This document shows, piece by piece, positions 63,159-64,000 of a stretch of 64,000 nt of DNA (positions are counted from its first letter, which is position 1; the number at the start of each line of letters is the position of its first letter). The notes beneath the pieces are model-generated. The model ran no database searches and was not told where the DNA came from. It saw nothing but the letters and a program-made list of their open reading frames with translations. The stretch lies in NCBI GenBank assembly GCA_030427205.1, contig JAUHXC010000019.1, positions 1-64,000 of the forward strand, written 5' to 3'. The DNA is from a bacterium (GTDB lineage Bacteria > Myxococcota_A > Bradymonadia > UBA7976 > UBA1532). A program made the translations under genes and the position numbers.

Positions 63159-64000
63159 ATGCACGATCAAGAGCGACGGCCGCTCGACGCGCTCGACGGG
63201 CAATACGCGGCCGACGGACAAAGATCAGACAGCGAAGCCGGGCGGCTCGGCGATCGGGCCGATCTCGCCGCGTCCAATACCCGCGAGGCGGGCTTCCTCG
63301 GCCAGCGGATCGAGGTCCTGCTGGCCCGCGGGCTGTCCGACCCCCGGGCGCTGGTCGAGCTGCTCGAGCGCAGCACGCCCGAAGAGCGCGAGGCCATCGC
63401 CGGCGATCGGGCGCTGATGGATCGGCTCGTCGACGGCTGCCCCCACGAGGCCCTGCCCGCCGTCCTGCAGCTGCTCGTCGGCGACCCCAAGTGGGCGCTG
63501 TACCATTACCTGTGCCGCCGCGGCGGCCGGGATGGCGGCGCGGTGCACCAACTGCTCGCCGGCGCCACCACCGACCAGAAGCTCGAGATCGTCCGCTGGG
63601 CGGCGCTGGTCGGTCGCTTGAGCGAGGTGCTCGACGGCCACCCCGACGGCCTCTTCGGCGCCGCGCTGGGGCAGCGGGTCGACGCCGAGTTCGCCCGCAG
63701 CGGCGACCCGCGCTACGCGGCGTTCCGGGCGTGGCGCGGCGGGCGGGGCGGCGCATTCGACGCCCGCGCGGCCCTGACCCGCATGGCCCGCGATCCGACG
63801 GCCCTCGCCGCGGGGCTGCGCGGCGATCCATCGGACTGGAGCCGGGTCGTCGAGCACGCCCCTCGCAACGACGGGCTCGATCCCGGCCTGCGCGCGTCGC
63901 TCGATCGCATCGCCCTCGAACTGCGCGGGCTCGATCGCGCGCAGCTGCGCGAGGCGTTCGACTTGCGCTTCGGCGTGACCCTCGAAGGGCCCGACGCGGC
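63159..64000 (+). CDS. Helical-repeat protein, unrecognised (runs off the right edge)
   Basis: Open from the ATG at 63159 to the end of the window, at least 280 codons, with typical GC3-rich codon use and no competing gene. After a hydrophilic start (MHDQERRPLDALDGQYAADG) it shows repeated two-helix units such as LLARGLSDPRALVELLERST, EEREAIAGDRALMDRLVDG, LPAVLQLLVGDPKWALYHYL and QLLAGATTDQKLEIVRWAAL, ending for now in LREAFDLRFGVTLEG. The LL..(S/T)..E...I..D..L pattern recalls the annexin-like helical modules of some large myxobacterial secretion-associated proteins, but I cannot assign it. No signal peptide. No clear ribosome-binding site was seen, so the start is tentative. Confidence 0.7.
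   Translation, partial: MHDQERRPLDALDGQYAADGQRSDSEAGRLGDRADLAASNTREAGFLGQRIEVLLARGLSDPRALVELLERSTPEEREAIAGDRALMDRLVDGCPHEALPAVLQLLVGDPKWALYHYLCRRGGRDGGAVHQLLAGATTDQKLEIVRWAALVGRLSEVLDGHPDGLFGAALGQRVDAEFARSGDPRYAAFRAWRGGRGGAFDARAALTRMARDPTALAAGLRGDPSDWSRVVEHAPRNDGLDPGLRASLDRIALELRGLDRAQLREAFDLRFGVTLEGPDA

Overview
The window comes from a GC-rich bacterium that I would place in the Myxococcota (Polyangia/Haliangiales-like). The reasons are the extreme GC content, many cysteine-anchored lipoproteins with thrombospondin type-3, IPT/TIG, vWA and HEAT modules, a GYF_2/AgmX-type protein, and a bacterial microcompartment (BMC) shell set that resembles, from memory, the Haliangium ochraceum set. No database search was possible; family calls rest on motifs read by eye, and gene starts were chosen from ribosome-binding sites, lipoboxes and overlaps.

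Layout. (1) 1-370: the first bases of a 16S rRNA gene on the minus strand with its leader and a strong candidate rrn promoter, divergent from a parvulin lipoprotein. (2) 428-4259: parvulin PPIase, then motA and two different motB genes. (3) 4282-7695: a compact minus-strand BMC operon (two BMC-T proteins, BMC-H, BMC-P and a CoA-acylating aldehyde dehydrogenase with an N-terminal encapsulation-type helix). (4) 7911-29019: mostly core genes (rpsT, holA, lptE, M1 aminopeptidase, epmA, birA, coaX, a ParB-like protein) mixed with large lipoproteins and a CHAT-domain TPR protein. (5) 29119-36110: the accessory stretch. It holds a RAYT-type HUH transposase with a tandem hairpin element, a leaderless STAND NTPase/FGE-fold protein that looks like a conflict-system sensor, broken gene remnants, a tRNA-Trp 3' fragment with its terminator (a likely attachment-site scar) and an approximately 830-bp noncoding array of 42-bp units. 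(6) 36130-64000: core and surface functions again: recB-recD overlapping an APP1-like lipoprotein, two histidine kinases, an FAD oxidoreductase, vWA and HEAT lipoproteins, an amidase, a GYF_2/AgmX protein, a crotonase, apaG, two rRNA modification enzymes and a gene running off the right edge.

How the parts work together. motA/motB1/motB2 would form a stator. The BMC operon would build a shell around an aldehyde dehydrogenase whose aldehyde source is not encoded here. epmA modifies EF-P, birA and coaX serve biotin and CoA metabolism, lptE/holA keep their common gene order, and recB/recD give two of the three RecBCD subunits. The most unusual region is 29-36 kb: a mobile or defence hotspot with a candidate NTP-dependent conflict protein, a REP/RAYT system, an integration scar and an undescribed 42-bp repeat array side by side.
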